64,000 bases of DNA, taken from positions 1,860,001 through 1,924,000 of the forward strand of contig NZ_CP044427.1 in assembly GCF_008843165.1 (NCBI RefSeq). The letters run 5' to 3'. Shown here piece after piece: positions 51,970 to 64,000 of the stretch (positions are counted from its first letter, which is position 1; each line of letters begins with the position of its first letter). The translations under genes and the position numbers were made by a program. The notes beneath the pieces were generated by a model. The model ran no database searches, had not been told where the DNA came from, and saw only the letters and a program-made list of their open reading frames with translations. The stretch is from Ornithinimicrobium pratense. GTDB lineage: Bacteria; Actinomycetota; Actinomycetes; Actinomycetales; Dermatophilaceae.

Positions 51970-54167
51970 CTAGCCAGGCGCTTCCGTCGTGTCGAGCATC
52001 ACCCGGAGCTGGTCCTCGGCCTTGCGGGCGCTGCGGGCGGCTCGAAGAGCGTGGACCGCGCCGGGCAGGGTGTCTTCGGACCCGCCCGGCTCGCGCACGG
52101 TGGCCACGGCGCGACCCCGGTGGCCCGTGCCACCCCCGTCCGGTCCGTACCGAGCATCCTGGTCGACGCCCGACTCGACGACGCCGACCAGCTCCACCGT
52201 CCCGTCCTGAGACAGGGCGGACACCGCCTCCTGCACCGCGCCCGGCGGCCCGACCACCGTGGCATGGCGCCGCACGGGCGGCAGGCCGAGCTCGCGGCGC
52301 TCGGACAGCTCGCGAGCGGCCAACCAGGACGGATCCCACCGGACCAGCGCCTCGACGGCCGGCACGCTGCCGTGCGGGGGTACGCCGCACAGCACGACCT
52401 GGGCGGGTCCGGCACCAGCCACCGCCGGTCCGTCCGCCGGTCCATGCGCCGGGGTGGCGGCACCGGCGGCTGCCGCCGCCCAACGCCGCAGGGCCTCAGG
52501 TGCGGCATCCAGCGCCGGCCGTTCCAGCAGCCGCCAGCCGTCCAGCAAGACGACCGCGGCATATCCCGCCCGGCACCACGGTTCGGCTCCGGGCGTGGCG
52601 ACGACCAGCGCCGGCTCGGGGTCCACCTCGGGCACCACCTGCTGACCGCCCGAGCTGACCACCCGGGTGCCGGGGAAGGCCCTACCCAGCTCCTCGGCGG
52701 TGCGCCGCTCCCCAGCGTCGTGGCACGGCGACGCGGGGAGCCGCATTGACGGCAGCGGTCTTGGACTGGCTCGGTCCCGCACCAGCGGCACACCGCGGCG
52801 GGCGGCAAACCCGTCACCCCGACCGGCCCCTGACAGACGGCGCAGCGGACGGGGGCGCGACAGTCCTGGCAGGCCAGGGCCACGACATACCCCTGCCGTG
52901 GGACCTGGACCAGCACCGGCCCCCGGGCAAGCCCCCATTTCAGCGTCCGCCACGCCAGGCTGGGGATCCGGGCGGTCCGGGCGGCCGCGTCGCGCTCCTC
53001 CGCCAGGCCCTCCCCCGCCACGACAACCCGCGGAGCCGCCCTCCGGACCTGTGCTGGCCCTCCGATCAGGTTCGCAACCGTGCCGGCCTCCACCCAGGAC
53101 TGGACGGTGACGCTGCGGGTCAGCCCGCCGACGAGGAGGGCCGCGCGCTCCTGCCCGGCCCGCAGCCGCAGCACCTCGCGCACGTGCGGGTAGGGGGCCC
53201 GGGGCTCCTGGTGCAGGTCGTCCCCCTCGTCCCAGCAGATGAGCAGGCCCAGGTCGCGCACGGGCGCGAACGCCGCCGCGCGGGTCCCGACCACCACCCG
53301 GGCATGGCCGCGCAGCACCTGCAGGAAAGCGCGGTAGCGGGCCTCCGGGCCGAGGTCGGCGGTCAGCCGCACCACGGCCTCCTCCCCCAGGGCCTGCGTC
53401 AGGACCGGCAGCACCCGATCTACGTCCCGTCGGTCCGGGACGACCACCAGGCTGCCCCGGCCCGAGGCCGAGGTGGCGCGGACCGCGGCAGCGATGGCCG
53501 CCGGCCAGTCGGTCGCCGGGGGCTGGCGGGGCAGGGCCAGCCAGGCCGCGGCGGGCGCCTGGCCGGCGGCCAGGCGGCGCAGCAGCGCAGGACCCGCCGG
53601 GTAGGCCGCCCACGGGTCGGCGGGCGCGTCCTGCCGGTCGGCCGGCGCGTCTTGCCCCTCCTCCGCGGTGCCGGTCCCCAGCTCGTGGGCGGGGGCCCCG
53701 CCCTCCAGGCTCTCTGGCGACGGCACCTCGGGCGGCACCGAGCGCTCGGCACGGGCATGCCGGGGCGGGACGGCGAGCCGCAGGACGTCCGCGGCTGTGC
53801 CGCCGTAGTGGTCGGCGACCAGGCGCAGCTCGGCGGCGACGGCGGGGGCCAGGACGGGCTCGGGGCTGACTACGGTGCGCAGCGGCGCCAGCCGGCCGTC
53901 GTGCTCGGCGGTCGCAGTGCGGGCCAGCAGGATGCCGTCGTGGTCGCGCCCTGAGAACCGGACTCGGACCCGGCAGCCCGGACGGGCGTCCTCGTCCAGG
54001 GCGGCGGGGACGGCATACTCGAACGGCCGGTCCAGGTGGGCCAGCGGGGTGTCGATGAGGACCCTTGCGACAGGGTCGCGCTCGGCCAGCGGCGCGTCCG
54101 AGGCCGGTGCGGACCTGCGCCGGCGCGCCGCGGGGGGCGCGGGCACCAGCGCGAGCTGCTCCGGCAC
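51970..54167 (-). CDS. priA: primosomal protein N' (PriA-like), apparent frameshift
   Basis: PriA-like replication restart protein. The N-terminal DNA-binding domain starts VARVLIDTPLAHLDRPFEYAVP. The helicase-like core has lost Walker A, and the motif II position reads CWDEGDDLH rather than DEEH, so it is probably not an active helicase; actinobacterial PriA is known to be degenerate. Zinc cysteines are present (CQDC, CAVC, CRWCG, CRQCG). The frame then breaks: the first frame reads CRQCGSPRRRATTLG, and the frame offset by one base continues ERRTAEELGRAFPGTRVVSS to the stop at 51970. One extra base in the G4 run (plus-strand C, 52710-52713) restores a single protein of about 730 residues. 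Start GTG 54165-54167, 12 bases after the metK stop. Confidence 0.88.
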
Positions 54168-54178
54168 GGGCGCCGCCG

Positions 54179-55393
54179 TCAGACTGCCGCGCGCAGCGCC
54201 TCGAGGCGGTCCAGCCGCTCCCAGGTGAAGGCGTCCTCCACCCCGTCGGCGGCGGTCCGACCGAAGTGCCCGTAGGCGGCGGTCGGCCGGTAGATCGGAC
54301 GAAGCAGGTCCAGGTCGTCGACGATGGCTGCCGGGCGCAGGTCGAAGACCGAGGTGATGGCCTGCTGGATGCGCTCCACCGGGACGGTCTCGGTGCCGAA
54401 GGTCTCGACGTAGAGGCCGACCGGCCGAGCCGTGCCGATCGCGTAGGCGACCTGGATCTCGCAACGCGTGGCCAGCCCGGCGGCCACGACGTGCTTGGCC
54501 ACCCAGCGGACGGCGTAGGCCGCGGAACGGTCGACCTTGGAGGGGTCCTTGCCGGAGAACGCGCCACCACCGTGTCGGGCCATCCCGCCGTAGGTGTCGA
54601 CGATGATCTTGCGCCCGGTCAGGCCGGCATCGCCCACCGGCCCGCCGATGGTGAAGATCCCGGTCGGGTTGACCAGCAGCCGGTAGCCGTCGGTCTCCAG
54701 CTCGGCACCGGCTTCGTGCGCGGCGTCCAGCACGGGCGTGATGATGCGTTCGCGCACGTCCGGGGCGAGCTGCTTCTCCAGGGAGATGCCGGTGGCGTGC
54801 TGGGTGGACAGCACGACCGTGTCCAGCCGGACGGGCCGGTCGCCGTCGTACTCGATCGTGACCTGGGTCTTGCCGTCGGGCCGTAGGTAGTCCAGCTCGC
54901 CGTTCTTGCGCACGGTCGTCAGCCGCTCGGCCAGCCGGTGCGCGAGGAAGACCGGCAGGGGCATCAGCTCGGGGGTGTCGTCGCAGGCGTAGCCGAACAT
55001 CAGACCCTGGTCACCAGCTCCCTGCTGGTCGTAGCGGTCGGCACCATCCAGCCCGCGGCTGGCGACTGCGTCGTCGACCCCGGTGGCGATGTCGGCGGAC
55101 TGGTCACCGATAGAGACCTGCACCCCGCAGGTGCGGCCGTCGAAGCCCTTGTGCGAGTTGTCATAGCCGATCTCCAGGATCGTCTGCCGCACCAGCTGGG
55201 GGATGTTGGAGTAGCCCTCGGTACGCATCTCGCCAGCCACGTGCACCAGGCCGGTGGTCACCATGGTCTCGACCGCCACCCGCGAGTGCGGGTCCTGGCG
55301 GAGCAGGTCATCGAGGATGGCGTCGCTGATCTGATCGCAGATCTTGTCGGGGTGTCCCTCGGTGACGGACTCGGACGTGAACAGGCGGGACAT
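54179..55393 (-). CDS. metK: S-adenosylmethionine synthetase
   Basis: Makes S-adenosylmethionine from methionine and ATP. 404 residues, normal length. Family motifs: [21 protein letters not shown] at the start, with the catalytic His and metal Asp; [16 protein letters not shown]; and [19 protein letters not shown] with the phosphate-binding P-loop. The priA-like gene follows after 11 bases, so the two are probably co-transcribed. Confidence 0.98.
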   Translation of the reverse strand: MSRLFTSESVTEGHPDKICDQISDAILDDLLRQDPHSRVAVETMVTTGLVHVAGEMRTEGYSNIPQLVRQTILEIGYDNSHKGFDGRTCGVQVSIGDQSADIATGVDDAVASRGLDGADRYDQQGAGDQGLMFGYACDDTPELMPLPVFLAHRLAERLTTVRKNGELDYLRPDGKTQVTIEYDGDRPVRLDTVVLSTQHATGISLEKQLAPDVRERIITPVLDAAHEAGAELETDGYRLLVNPTGIFTIGGPVGDAGLTGRKIIVDTYGGMARHGGGAFSGKDPSKVDRSAAYAVRWVAKHVVAAGLATRCEIQVAYAIGTARPVGLYVETFGTETVPVERIQQAITSVFDLRPAAIVDDLDLLRPIYRPTAAYGHFGRTAADGVEDAFTWERLDRLEALRAAV

Positions 55394-55491
55394 GCGCTCT
55401 CCTCGGTATGCAGCGGCTGCTGACTGTGGCCGCTCGGCAGTCTATGCGGGCGCGCCGACAGACCATGGCCCTCACCGCGTGAACAACCCGC

Positions 55492-56757
55492 TCAGCGCGA
55501 GGCCAGCTCCGGCGCGACCGTGTCCCAGATGGCCTCGGCGATGCTGTCCTTGCCGGTCGGGCCGACGGTAGGGACCTCGTCGGTGCCCGGCCGCAGCAGG
55601 TGCACGGTGCTCTCGTCCTGGCCGAAGGTTTTGTCCGCCCCCACCTCGTTGGCCACGAGCAGGTCGCAGCCCTTGCGGGCCAGCTTGGCGCGGGCGAGCT
55701 CGATCACGTCGCCGCTGTCATCACCGGTCTCGGCCGCGAAGCCGACGATATAGGGGCTGATCGCCTCTCCACGGCCCTGGACCAGGTCGGCCAGGATGTC
55801 TGGATTGCGGACCAGCTCGATCGTGGGGGCGCTCTCGTCACCGGCCCCGTGGGTCTTCTTGATCTTGCGCTCGACGTAGTGCGCCGGCCGGAAGTCGGCT
55901 ACGGCTGACGTCATCACGACCGCGTCCACGCCGCCGGCAACCGTGGCCCGCATCGCCTCCTGCAGCTGCAGGGCGGTCTCGACCTGGACGACCTCGCAGC
56001 CCTGCGGGACCGGCAGCGCAACGTTGGCGCTGACCAGGGTGACGCGCGCCCCCCGCCGCGCCGCGGCGGCGGCCACGGCATACCCCTGCTTGCCGGAGGA
56101 GCGGTTGCCCAGGAAACGGACCGGGTCCAGAGGCTCGCGGGTGCCGCCTGCGGAGACGACGACGTGCCGACCGTGCAGGTCACCGGGCCGGAGGCCGGGT
56201 CCCGTGGTCGCTCCCTCGCGCGTCTGCCCGCCTGCCTGCACCGCGGCCAGCGCGGCCGCGACGATCTCTTCCGGCTCGGGCAGTCGGCCGGGGCCGGTGT
56301 CCGCCCCGGTGAGCCGCCCGGAGGCGGGCTCGACGACCACGACGCCCCGCTCGCGCAGTAGCGCCACGTTGGCCCTGGTGGCGGGGTGGGTCCACATCTC
56401 GGTGTGCATCGCCGGGGCGAGCACCACCGGGCAGCGGGCGGTGAGCAGGGTGTTGGTCAGCAGGTCGTCGGCCAGGCCGTGGGCAGCCCGGGCCAGCAGG
56501 TCCGCGGTGGCGGGCGCGACGAGGACGAGGTCGGCCTCCTGGCCGAGCCGCACGTGCGGCACCGAGGGGACGTCGGACCACACGTCGGCCGCCACAGGTC
56601 GGCCGCTGAGCGCCTCCCAGGTGGGGGCGCCGACGAAGCGCAGCGCCGCCTGGGTCGGCACGACCCTCACCTCGTGCCCGGCCTCGGTGAGCAGGCGCAG
56701 CACAAGGGCGGCCTTGTAGGCCGCGATCCCTCCGGACACGCCGAGGACGACGCGCAT
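55492..56757 (-). CDS. coaBC: bifunctional phosphopantothenoylcysteine decarboxylase / phosphopantothenate-cysteine ligase
   Basis: Two consecutive steps of coenzyme A synthesis in one chain of 421 residues. CoaC part (about 1-185): flavoprotein start VLGVSGGIAAYKAALVLRLL, the catalytic His in VPHVRLG, and APAMHTEMW. CoaB part: SAGGTREPLDPVRFLGNRSSGKQG, TSAVADFRP with the Lys-rich KIKK, and the dimerisation/substrate region VANEVGADKTFGQDES. ATG at 56755-56757; rpoZ lies 25 bases upstream. Normal neighbour order gmk-rpoZ-coaBC-metK. Confidence 0.96.
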   Translation of the reverse strand: MRVVLGVSGGIAAYKAALVLRLLTEAGHEVRVVPTQAALRFVGAPTWEALSGRPVAADVWSDVPSVPHVRLGQEADLVLVAPATADLLARAAHGLADDLLTNTLLTARCPVVLAPAMHTEMWTHPATRANVALLRERGVVVVEPASGRLTGADTGPGRLPEPEEIVAAALAAVQAGGQTREGATTGPGLRPGDLHGRHVVVSAGGTREPLDPVRFLGNRSSGKQGYAVAAAAARRGARVTLVSANVALPVPQGCEVVQVETALQLQEAMRATVAGGVDAVVMTSAVADFRPAHYVERKIKKTHGAGDESAPTIELVRNPDILADLVQGRGEAISPYIVGFAAETGDDSGDVIELARAKLARKGCDLLVANEVGADKTFGQDESTVHLLRPGTDEVPTVGPTGKDSIAEAIWDTVAPELASR

Positions 56758-56782
56758 ATGGTCAGCCCCTCGCGCGGGGTGC

Positions 56783-57052
56783 TCAGCTCTCGGGGGAGCT
56801 GGTGTGCAGCTTGCCCTGGTTGATCTCGTGCAGAGCGATGGACAGCGGCTTGTCCGTGGCGTCGGCCTCGACGAGCGGGCCGACATACTCCAGCAGGCCC
56901 TCGGACAGCTGGGCGTAGTAGGCATTGATCTGCCGGGCCCGCTTGGCCGCATAGATCACCAAGGCGTACTTGCTGTCCGCGCGCTCCAGGAGGCTGTCGA
57001 TCGGCGGGTTGGTGATGCCGTCGGGGTGGGCGATGGTGCCGGTACCAGTCAC
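56783..57052 (-). CDS. rpoZ: DNA-directed RNA polymerase omega subunit
   Basis: Omega helps assemble RNA polymerase by chaperoning beta-prime. 89 residues. Core motif [28 protein letters not shown] near residues 15-42 (quoted in shorter pieces: [17 protein letters not shown]), and [14 protein letters not shown] near the end, as in actinobacterial omega. It starts 12 bases after the gmk stop. Confidence 0.96.
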   Translation of the reverse strand: MTGTGTIAHPDGITNPPIDSLLERADSKYALVIYAAKRARQINAYYAQLSEGLLEYVGPLVEADATDKPLSIALHEINQGKLHTSSPES

Positions 57053-57064
57053 GAAAAGATGCTC

Positions 57065-57640
57065 TCAGTCTTCAGCGGGTGGGGGGTCAACCATCAATGA
57101 TACGAGTTCTTCAGCCGCCCGCGCGACATCATCGTTGACGATGGTCACGTCGAACTCGTCCATAGCGGCCAGCTCGGTGCGTGCGGTCTGCAGCCGGACC
57201 GCGCGTTCTTCCTCCGTCTCGGTGCCCCGACCAACGAGCCGGTCGACGAGCTCCTCCCAGGACGGGGGCGCCAGGAAGACGAAGAGCGCCTCCGGCATCC
57301 TGGCCCGCACCTGCCGGGCTCCCTGCAGGTCGATCTCCAGCAGTGCGGGGCGTCCCTGCCCCAACACCTGCTCCACCGCCCGACGAGGGGTGCCGTACCG
57401 GGCCCGTCCGTGCACGGTGGCCGACTCCAGCAGCTCGCCGGCCTCCTCGAGCCGGGAGAACTCCTGCTCGTCGAGGAAGAAGTAGTGCCGGCCGTTCTCC
57501 TCCCCCGGCCGGGCCGGCCGGGTGGTCGCGGACACGGATAGCCACACCTCGGGGTGGTGCTGACGCACGTAGGCGGCGACGGTGCCCTTGCCGACGGCGG
57601 TGGGGCCGGCGAGCACGACCAGGCGACGGGGCTGAGGCAC
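57065..57640 (-). CDS. gmk: guanylate kinase
   Basis: Phosphorylates GMP to GDP. 191 residues. P-loop [18 protein letters not shown]-binding [20 protein letters not shown], and [13 protein letters not shown] are all present. Start GTG at 57638-57640, six bases after the mihF stop; no other in-frame start lies close upstream. Confidence 0.95.
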   Translation of the reverse strand: MPQPRRLVVLAGPTAVGKGTVAAYVRQHHPEVWLSVSATTRPARPGEENGRHYFFLDEQEFSRLEEAGELLESATVHGRARYGTPRRAVEQVLGQGRPALLEIDLQGARQVRARMPEALFVFLAPPSWEELVDRLVGRGTETEEERAVRLQTARTELAAMDEFDVTIVNDDVARAAEELVSLMVDPPPAED

Positions 57641-57645
57641 CCCGG

Positions 57646-57963
57646 TCAGCGGTCGCCGAAACGCTCGAGCAGCTGGTGCACCTGGTTGGCGCCCAGCCCT
57701 CGCACCCGCCTGCTCTCGGAGATCCCGATCTCCTCCATCACCTGCTTGGCCCGGACGCGGCCCACCCCCGGCAACGACTCCAGGAGTGCGGACACCTTCA
57801 TCTTGCCGACGACGTCGTTCTCCTTGCCGGCGGTGATGACCTCCTTGAGGGATCCCTGGGAGTTCTTCAGGCGGTTCTTGACCTCTGCGCGCTCGCGGCG
57901 GGCCGCCGCGGCCTTGGCGAGCGCCTCGGATCGTTGCTCGGGCGTCAGCTCGGGAAGTGCCAC
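57646..57963 (-). CDS. mihF: actinobacterial integration host factor
   Basis: Nucleoid-associated DNA-binding protein of the mIHF family (essential in mycobacteria; first found as a phage L5 integration cofactor). 105 residues. N-terminal helix [20 protein letters not shown], a Lys/Arg-rich long helix, then the helix-two-turn-helix [26 protein letters not shown] at 57961-57963 has GAGGAG eight bases upstream. Conserved position just before gmk. Confidence 0.95.
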   Translation of the reverse strand: MALPELTPEQRSEALAKAAAARRERAEVKNRLKNSQGSLKEVITAGKENDVVGKMKVSALLESLPGVGRVRAKQVMEEIGISESRRVRGLGANQVHQLLERFGDR

Positions 57964-58092
57964 TGTGCTTCTCCTCGTCGCGTCGGCGCAGCCGGTCTGC
58001 GTCCTCGCAGCGAACATAGCGATCCGGGCGGGCAGGCGCCAACCCATCGCCCTCCCCCCGACAGGGCGGGCATCGAGCAGGACGGCGACCCG

Positions 58093-58956
58093 TCATCCGC
58101 GCAGGGCGCCGCGCAGCCGGTCGGACCACCCCTGGATCGCGGTGGCCAGGGCGGCCCCGTCGGGACCGGATTCCAGCACCCCCCGGCCGATCGGCACCAG
58201 CACGCGCTCGGTGAGCCCGGCAAAGGTGCGCGCGACGTCGTGCTCGTCGGCTCCCTGGGCGCCCACCCCAGGGGTAAGCACCGGCGCGCCGGAAGCCGCC
58301 AGGTCGAGCCCGAGCTCGGTGGGGGTCCGGGGCAGCGTCGCCCCGACGACCAGCCCGACGTGCCCACATCTGGGTGCCCCGGCGTTGTCCTGGGCCACCT
58401 GCTCCAGGATCCGGGCCGCGACGGTGGGCTCGCCGGCGAGCTGCACTTCGGCTCCCTCGGGGTTGGAGGTAAGCCCCAGCACCCAGACACCCCGGGCGGT
58501 CTCCGCAGCCAGGTCGAGCGCCGGCCGCAGCGAGCCGTAGCCCAGATACGGGCTGAGGGTGACGGAGTCCGCGACGAGCGGGGATCCGTCCTGCAGGTAG
58601 GCCTGCGCGTAACCGCCCATCGTGGAGCCGATGTCTCCCCGCTTGGCGTCAAGCACCGACAGCAGACCCCGCTCGCGGCTCGCGGCCAGAACCTCCTCCA
58701 GGACCGCGACGCCCGCGGACCCGTGCCGTTCGTAGAAGGCCGACTGCGGCTTGACTGCGGCGCAGCGGTTCTCGGCGGCGTCGAGGACGCTCAGGCTGAA
58801 GGAGCGCAGACCTTCCGGCGTGTCCGGCAGGCCCCAGTCGGCAAGCAGGTGCGGGTGCGGGTCCAGCCCGACGCACAGTGGCCCCCACTGCTCGATCTGG
58901 TCGAGCAGCCGCTCGCCGAAGGGCTGCCGTCCGGGCCGGGGGTCGGGTGTGGTCAT
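58093..58956 (-). CDS. pyrF: orotidine 5'-phosphate decarboxylase
   Basis: Last step of UMP synthesis. 287 residues, the longer type 2 form found in actinobacteria and myxobacteria. Catalytic Lys/Asp network [11 protein letters not shown], substrate contacts [12 protein letters not shown] and [13 protein letters not shown], phosphate loop [16 protein letters not shown] at 58954-58956 overlaps the PyrD-like stop (ATGA). A weak stem (CGCCCT/AGGGCG near 58049-58069) lies after the stop. Confidence 0.96.
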   Translation of the reverse strand: MTTPDPRPGRQPFGERLLDQIEQWGPLCVGLDPHPHLLADWGLPDTPEGLRSFSLSVLDAAENRCAAVKPQSAFYERHGSAGVAVLEEVLAASRERGLLSVLDAKRGDIGSTMGGYAQAYLQDGSPLVADSVTLSPYLGYGSLRPALDLAAETARGVWVLGLTSNPEGAEVQLAGEPTVAARILEQVAQDNAGAPRCGHVGLVVGATLPRTPTELGLDLAASGAPVLTPGVGAQGADEHDVARTFAGLTERVLVPIGRGVLESGPDGAALATAIQGWSDRLRGALRG

Positions 58957-59744
58957 GAGGACCTCCTCAGGTCGTCGGTGATGCGCCACAGCAGGGTGGG
59001 GTCCGCCCACAGGGCGGTGCCCAGCTGGACGGCGTCGGCGCCGGCGGTGAGCGCAGCGCGCGCGGAGAGAATGTCGTGCACGCCCCCGGCGGCCACGAGC
59101 CGAGCCCCCGGCCAGCGCTGCTCCCCCGCAGCCTCGACCAGCTCCCGCACGCCGGCCCGGCAGACTGCCGCCGTCGACGGACCGGACCACCACCGGTCGG
59201 GCCCGAGCCGCACGGAACCGCAGACGACCACGGCGCCGGCCCCACCGGCCACCGCGGCGCGAGCCGCGGGCACCAGCTCGGGGTCGAGCGCGCTGAGCCG
59301 CGCGAGCAGCAGCAGGTCGCGGGGTGCGGCCTCGCGCACCCGGGCCATGGACTTGAGCACGGCCTGGTCGTCGGCCCCCCGCAGGTCCACCTCGACGGCG
59401 GCCACCGCGTCGGCGTCCAGGCTGAGCCGGACCCGTTGCACCACCTCGGCCAGATCACCGGTGGACCTGCCGCGCACGGACAGCACGCAGGACAGGCCGC
59501 GGGACGCACACCAGCGGACCAGCTCCAAGGCTGCGGGCACGGCATACCCCGGGCTCGAGGCGTGCTCCACCCCGCCCACGCCCGTCCCCTGCACCGCCGC
59601 AGCGACGGGCCCGGGCTCTCCGGTGCGCACCGGACCGACGGGCAGCAGGGCCTGCGTCAGGTCCCCGAAGCGGGCCAGAGCACGTGGCTCGCTGACGGCT
59701 CCTGGGGCGAGCAGGACCGGGGGCAGCGGGTCGCTACGACGCAC
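58953..59744 (-). CDS. dihydroorotate dehydrogenase-like protein with degenerate active site
   Basis: A 263-residue TIM-barrel protein related to class 1B dihydroorotate dehydrogenase by position and by its FMN-phosphate region (GVHDILSARAALTAGADAVQLGTALWADP). The catalytic signature NxSCPN reads VEVDLRGADDQ, with neither Asn, Ser nor the base Cys. The VKLSP lysine reads LARLSA, and the early lysine (IKATT) is also missing. It is about 40 residues shorter than usual. Normal dihydroorotate oxidation therefore looks unlikely. GTG at 59742-59744; 11 bases overlap with the PyrK-like gene. Alternatives: a repurposed flavoprotein or a decaying paralogue. Confidence 0.75.
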   Translation of the reverse strand: MRRSDPLPPVLLAPGAVSEPRALARFGDLTQALLPVGPVRTGEPGPVAAAVQGTGVGGVEHASSPGYAVPAALELVRWCASRGLSCVLSVRGRSTGDLAEVVQRVRLSLDADAVAAVEVDLRGADDQAVLKSMARVREAAPRDLLLLARLSALDPELVPAARAAVAGGAGAVVVCGSVRLGPDRWWSGPSTAAVCRAGVRELVEAAGEQRWPGARLVAAGGVHDILSARAALTAGADAVQLGTALWADPTLLWRITDDLRRSS

Positions 59745-60615
59745 CGGGCACCCCCGTCCGCGGGGTGAGCAGCCACTCCCCCGGCACGACCGGTCCCTCC
59801 ACGCAGGGCCGGACCCGGCGGGACCCGGGGTCGTCGGCGACCTCGAGATCGCACACCCCGCAGACCCCGGTGCCGCACACCACCGGTGCCCCCGGGTCGA
59901 CCGCGGCCACCCGCACCACCCGGCCCCGGGACTGCTCGGCGACCGTGCGCACGACGTGCGTGGGGCCGAGGGCGAGCACCAGCGCCGGGTCGACGGTGCC
60001 GAGCAACGACCCCAGGGCCGCGGGCAGGTCCTCGGTGCTGGTGAGGACCACGCCGGTCGCGTGCCGCCGCAGCGGACCGGGGTCTAGGCGCCGGTCCGCG
60101 TCGTCGGCGGGGAGCAGGACGTGCACCAGGCATCCGCGCTCGCGCAGGAGCGCGACCAGCCAGGACACCGGTGCGGCGGACTCCTCGTGGGAGACGATCA
60201 CGACGTCGACCGGCTGGGCCGGCAGGGCAAAACCTCGACCAAGCGGCCCGAGCAGGCGCACGGTGCTGCCGACCGGCCAGCCCCGCGCCTCCTCCTCGGA
60301 GAGGATCACCTGGATGGTCGTGCCGTGCAGCGGATCCCCCTGCACCCCTGCCAGCCAGAGCACGCGCGGCAGGACTGCGCCGCGGGCAGGATCGGCGGGG
60401 AGGACGAGCAGCTGCCCGGGTCGGGCGCCGGCCCAGGAAGGGCGAGCGGGGACGGACAGGGTGAGGACGTCGTAACCGCCCTCGGGTCGCGCCGCGCTGA
60501 CCAGAGCGGACAGCTCCGGGCCAGCAGTCGTGCCCGTCTCGCTCGTCCAAGTCTCCCGGGCCGCCCCGCGCCGACTCCTGTGCGGGACGCCCCTACGGTC
60601 CGCCTGCGCTGCCAC
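59734..60615 (-). CDS. PyrK-like electron-transfer subunit
   Basis: A 293-residue ferredoxin-reductase-fold protein like PyrK, which feeds electrons from class 1B PyrD to NAD. The C-terminal 2Fe-2S site is intact: VCGTGVCGVCDLEV plus RPCVEGPVV supplies four cysteines. The FAD-binding RPxS motif expected near residue 80 reads LPRVLWL, so FAD binding may be weakened. The first 30 residues are a basic extension not in B. subtilis PyrK. GTG at 60613-60615, 14 bases after the carB stop. It pairs with the degenerate PyrD-like gene. Confidence 0.78.
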   Translation of the reverse strand: MAAQADRRGVPHRSRRGAARETWTSETGTTAGPELSALVSAARPEGGYDVLTLSVPARPSWAGARPGQLLVLPADPARGAVLPRVLWLAGVQGDPLHGTTIQVILSEEEARGWPVGSTVRLLGPLGRGFALPAQPVDVVIVSHEESAAPVSWLVALLRERGCLVHVLLPADDADRRLDPGPLRRHATGVVLTSTEDLPAALGSLLGTVDPALVLALGPTHVVRTVAEQSRGRVVRVAAVDPGAPVVCGTGVCGVCDLEVADDPGSRRVRPCVEGPVVPGEWLLTPRTGVPGAS

Positions 60616-60629
60616 CGCCGTCGGCCGCC

Positions 60630-64000
<3,371 letters not shown>

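Overview
The window is 64 kb of very GC-rich, gene-dense chromosome from an actinobacterium. The evidence is frequent GTG and TTG starts, stop/start overlaps of the GTGA/ATGA type, actinobacterial-type IHF (mihF), an ANTAR response regulator of the PdtaR type, a fused double-ATPase peptide transporter and an HGxxPAAW protein beside trpC. The order uvrA ... uvrB ... rpsA ... polA ... pdtaR ... pyk ... trpABC and then rpe-rsmB-fmt-priA-metK-coaBC-rpoZ-gmk-mihF-pyrF-carB follows the core gene order I know from Mycobacterium tuberculosis and relatives. Small differences suggest Micrococcales (Intrasporangiaceae/Ornithinimicrobiaceae-like); that placement is inference. There are no rRNA genes, CRISPR arrays, prophages, transposases or secondary-metabolite clusters. 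Almost everything is core metabolism and information processing, plus transporters.

Layout. 1-13 kb: uvrA (cut by the left edge), a small acidic protein, gltBD (glutamate synthase), a metallo-beta-lactamase-fold hydrolase, an EamA exporter and uvrB. 13-18 kb: aminopeptidase N, rpsA and a SAM methyltransferase. 18-24 kb: a branched-chain amino-acid (Liv-type) ABC transporter. Its four membrane and ATPase genes run rightward, and its lipoprotein binding-protein gene is convergent across a 15-bp terminator stem. 24-31 kb: polA, a thioesterase, a DUF554 membrane protein, pdtaR, tRNA-Leu(CAA), pyk. 31-35 kb: DsbA-like and MauE/DoxX-like redox genes joined to trpA-trpB-trpC. 35-39 kb: a heterodimeric ABC exporter. 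39-45 kb: TIGR03085 protein, PH-domain protein, an FMN riboswitch controlling a lone RibM/PnuC-family riboflavin transporter, rpe, rsmB, fmt. 45-52 kb: a peptide (Opp/Dpp) ABC transporter operon between fmt and priA. 52-64 kb: priA, metK, coaBC, rpoZ, gmk, mihF, pyrF, PyrD-like, PyrK-like, carB (its start cut by the right edge).

How it fits together. Nitrogen is a recurring theme: glutamate synthase, amino-acid uptake, peptide uptake, trp and pyr biosynthesis. The two binding-protein genes share an upstream element with the phased GTnAC pattern of GlnR sites. Riboflavin appears to be handled here by riboswitch-controlled uptake, because the biosynthetic genes usually found after rpe are absent.

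Most notable observations: a decamer, CGGCATACCC, present 12 times on both strands in several reading frames; the shared GlnR-like operator; the reduced riboflavin locus; five tandem 22-23-bp repeats upstream of fmt; a Liv permease with a secreted N-terminal domain; a peptide permease with about six extra membrane helices; PyrD/PyrK-like proteins lacking catalytic signatures; and single-base frame breaks in G/C homopolymers in rsmB and priA, which may be sequence errors.
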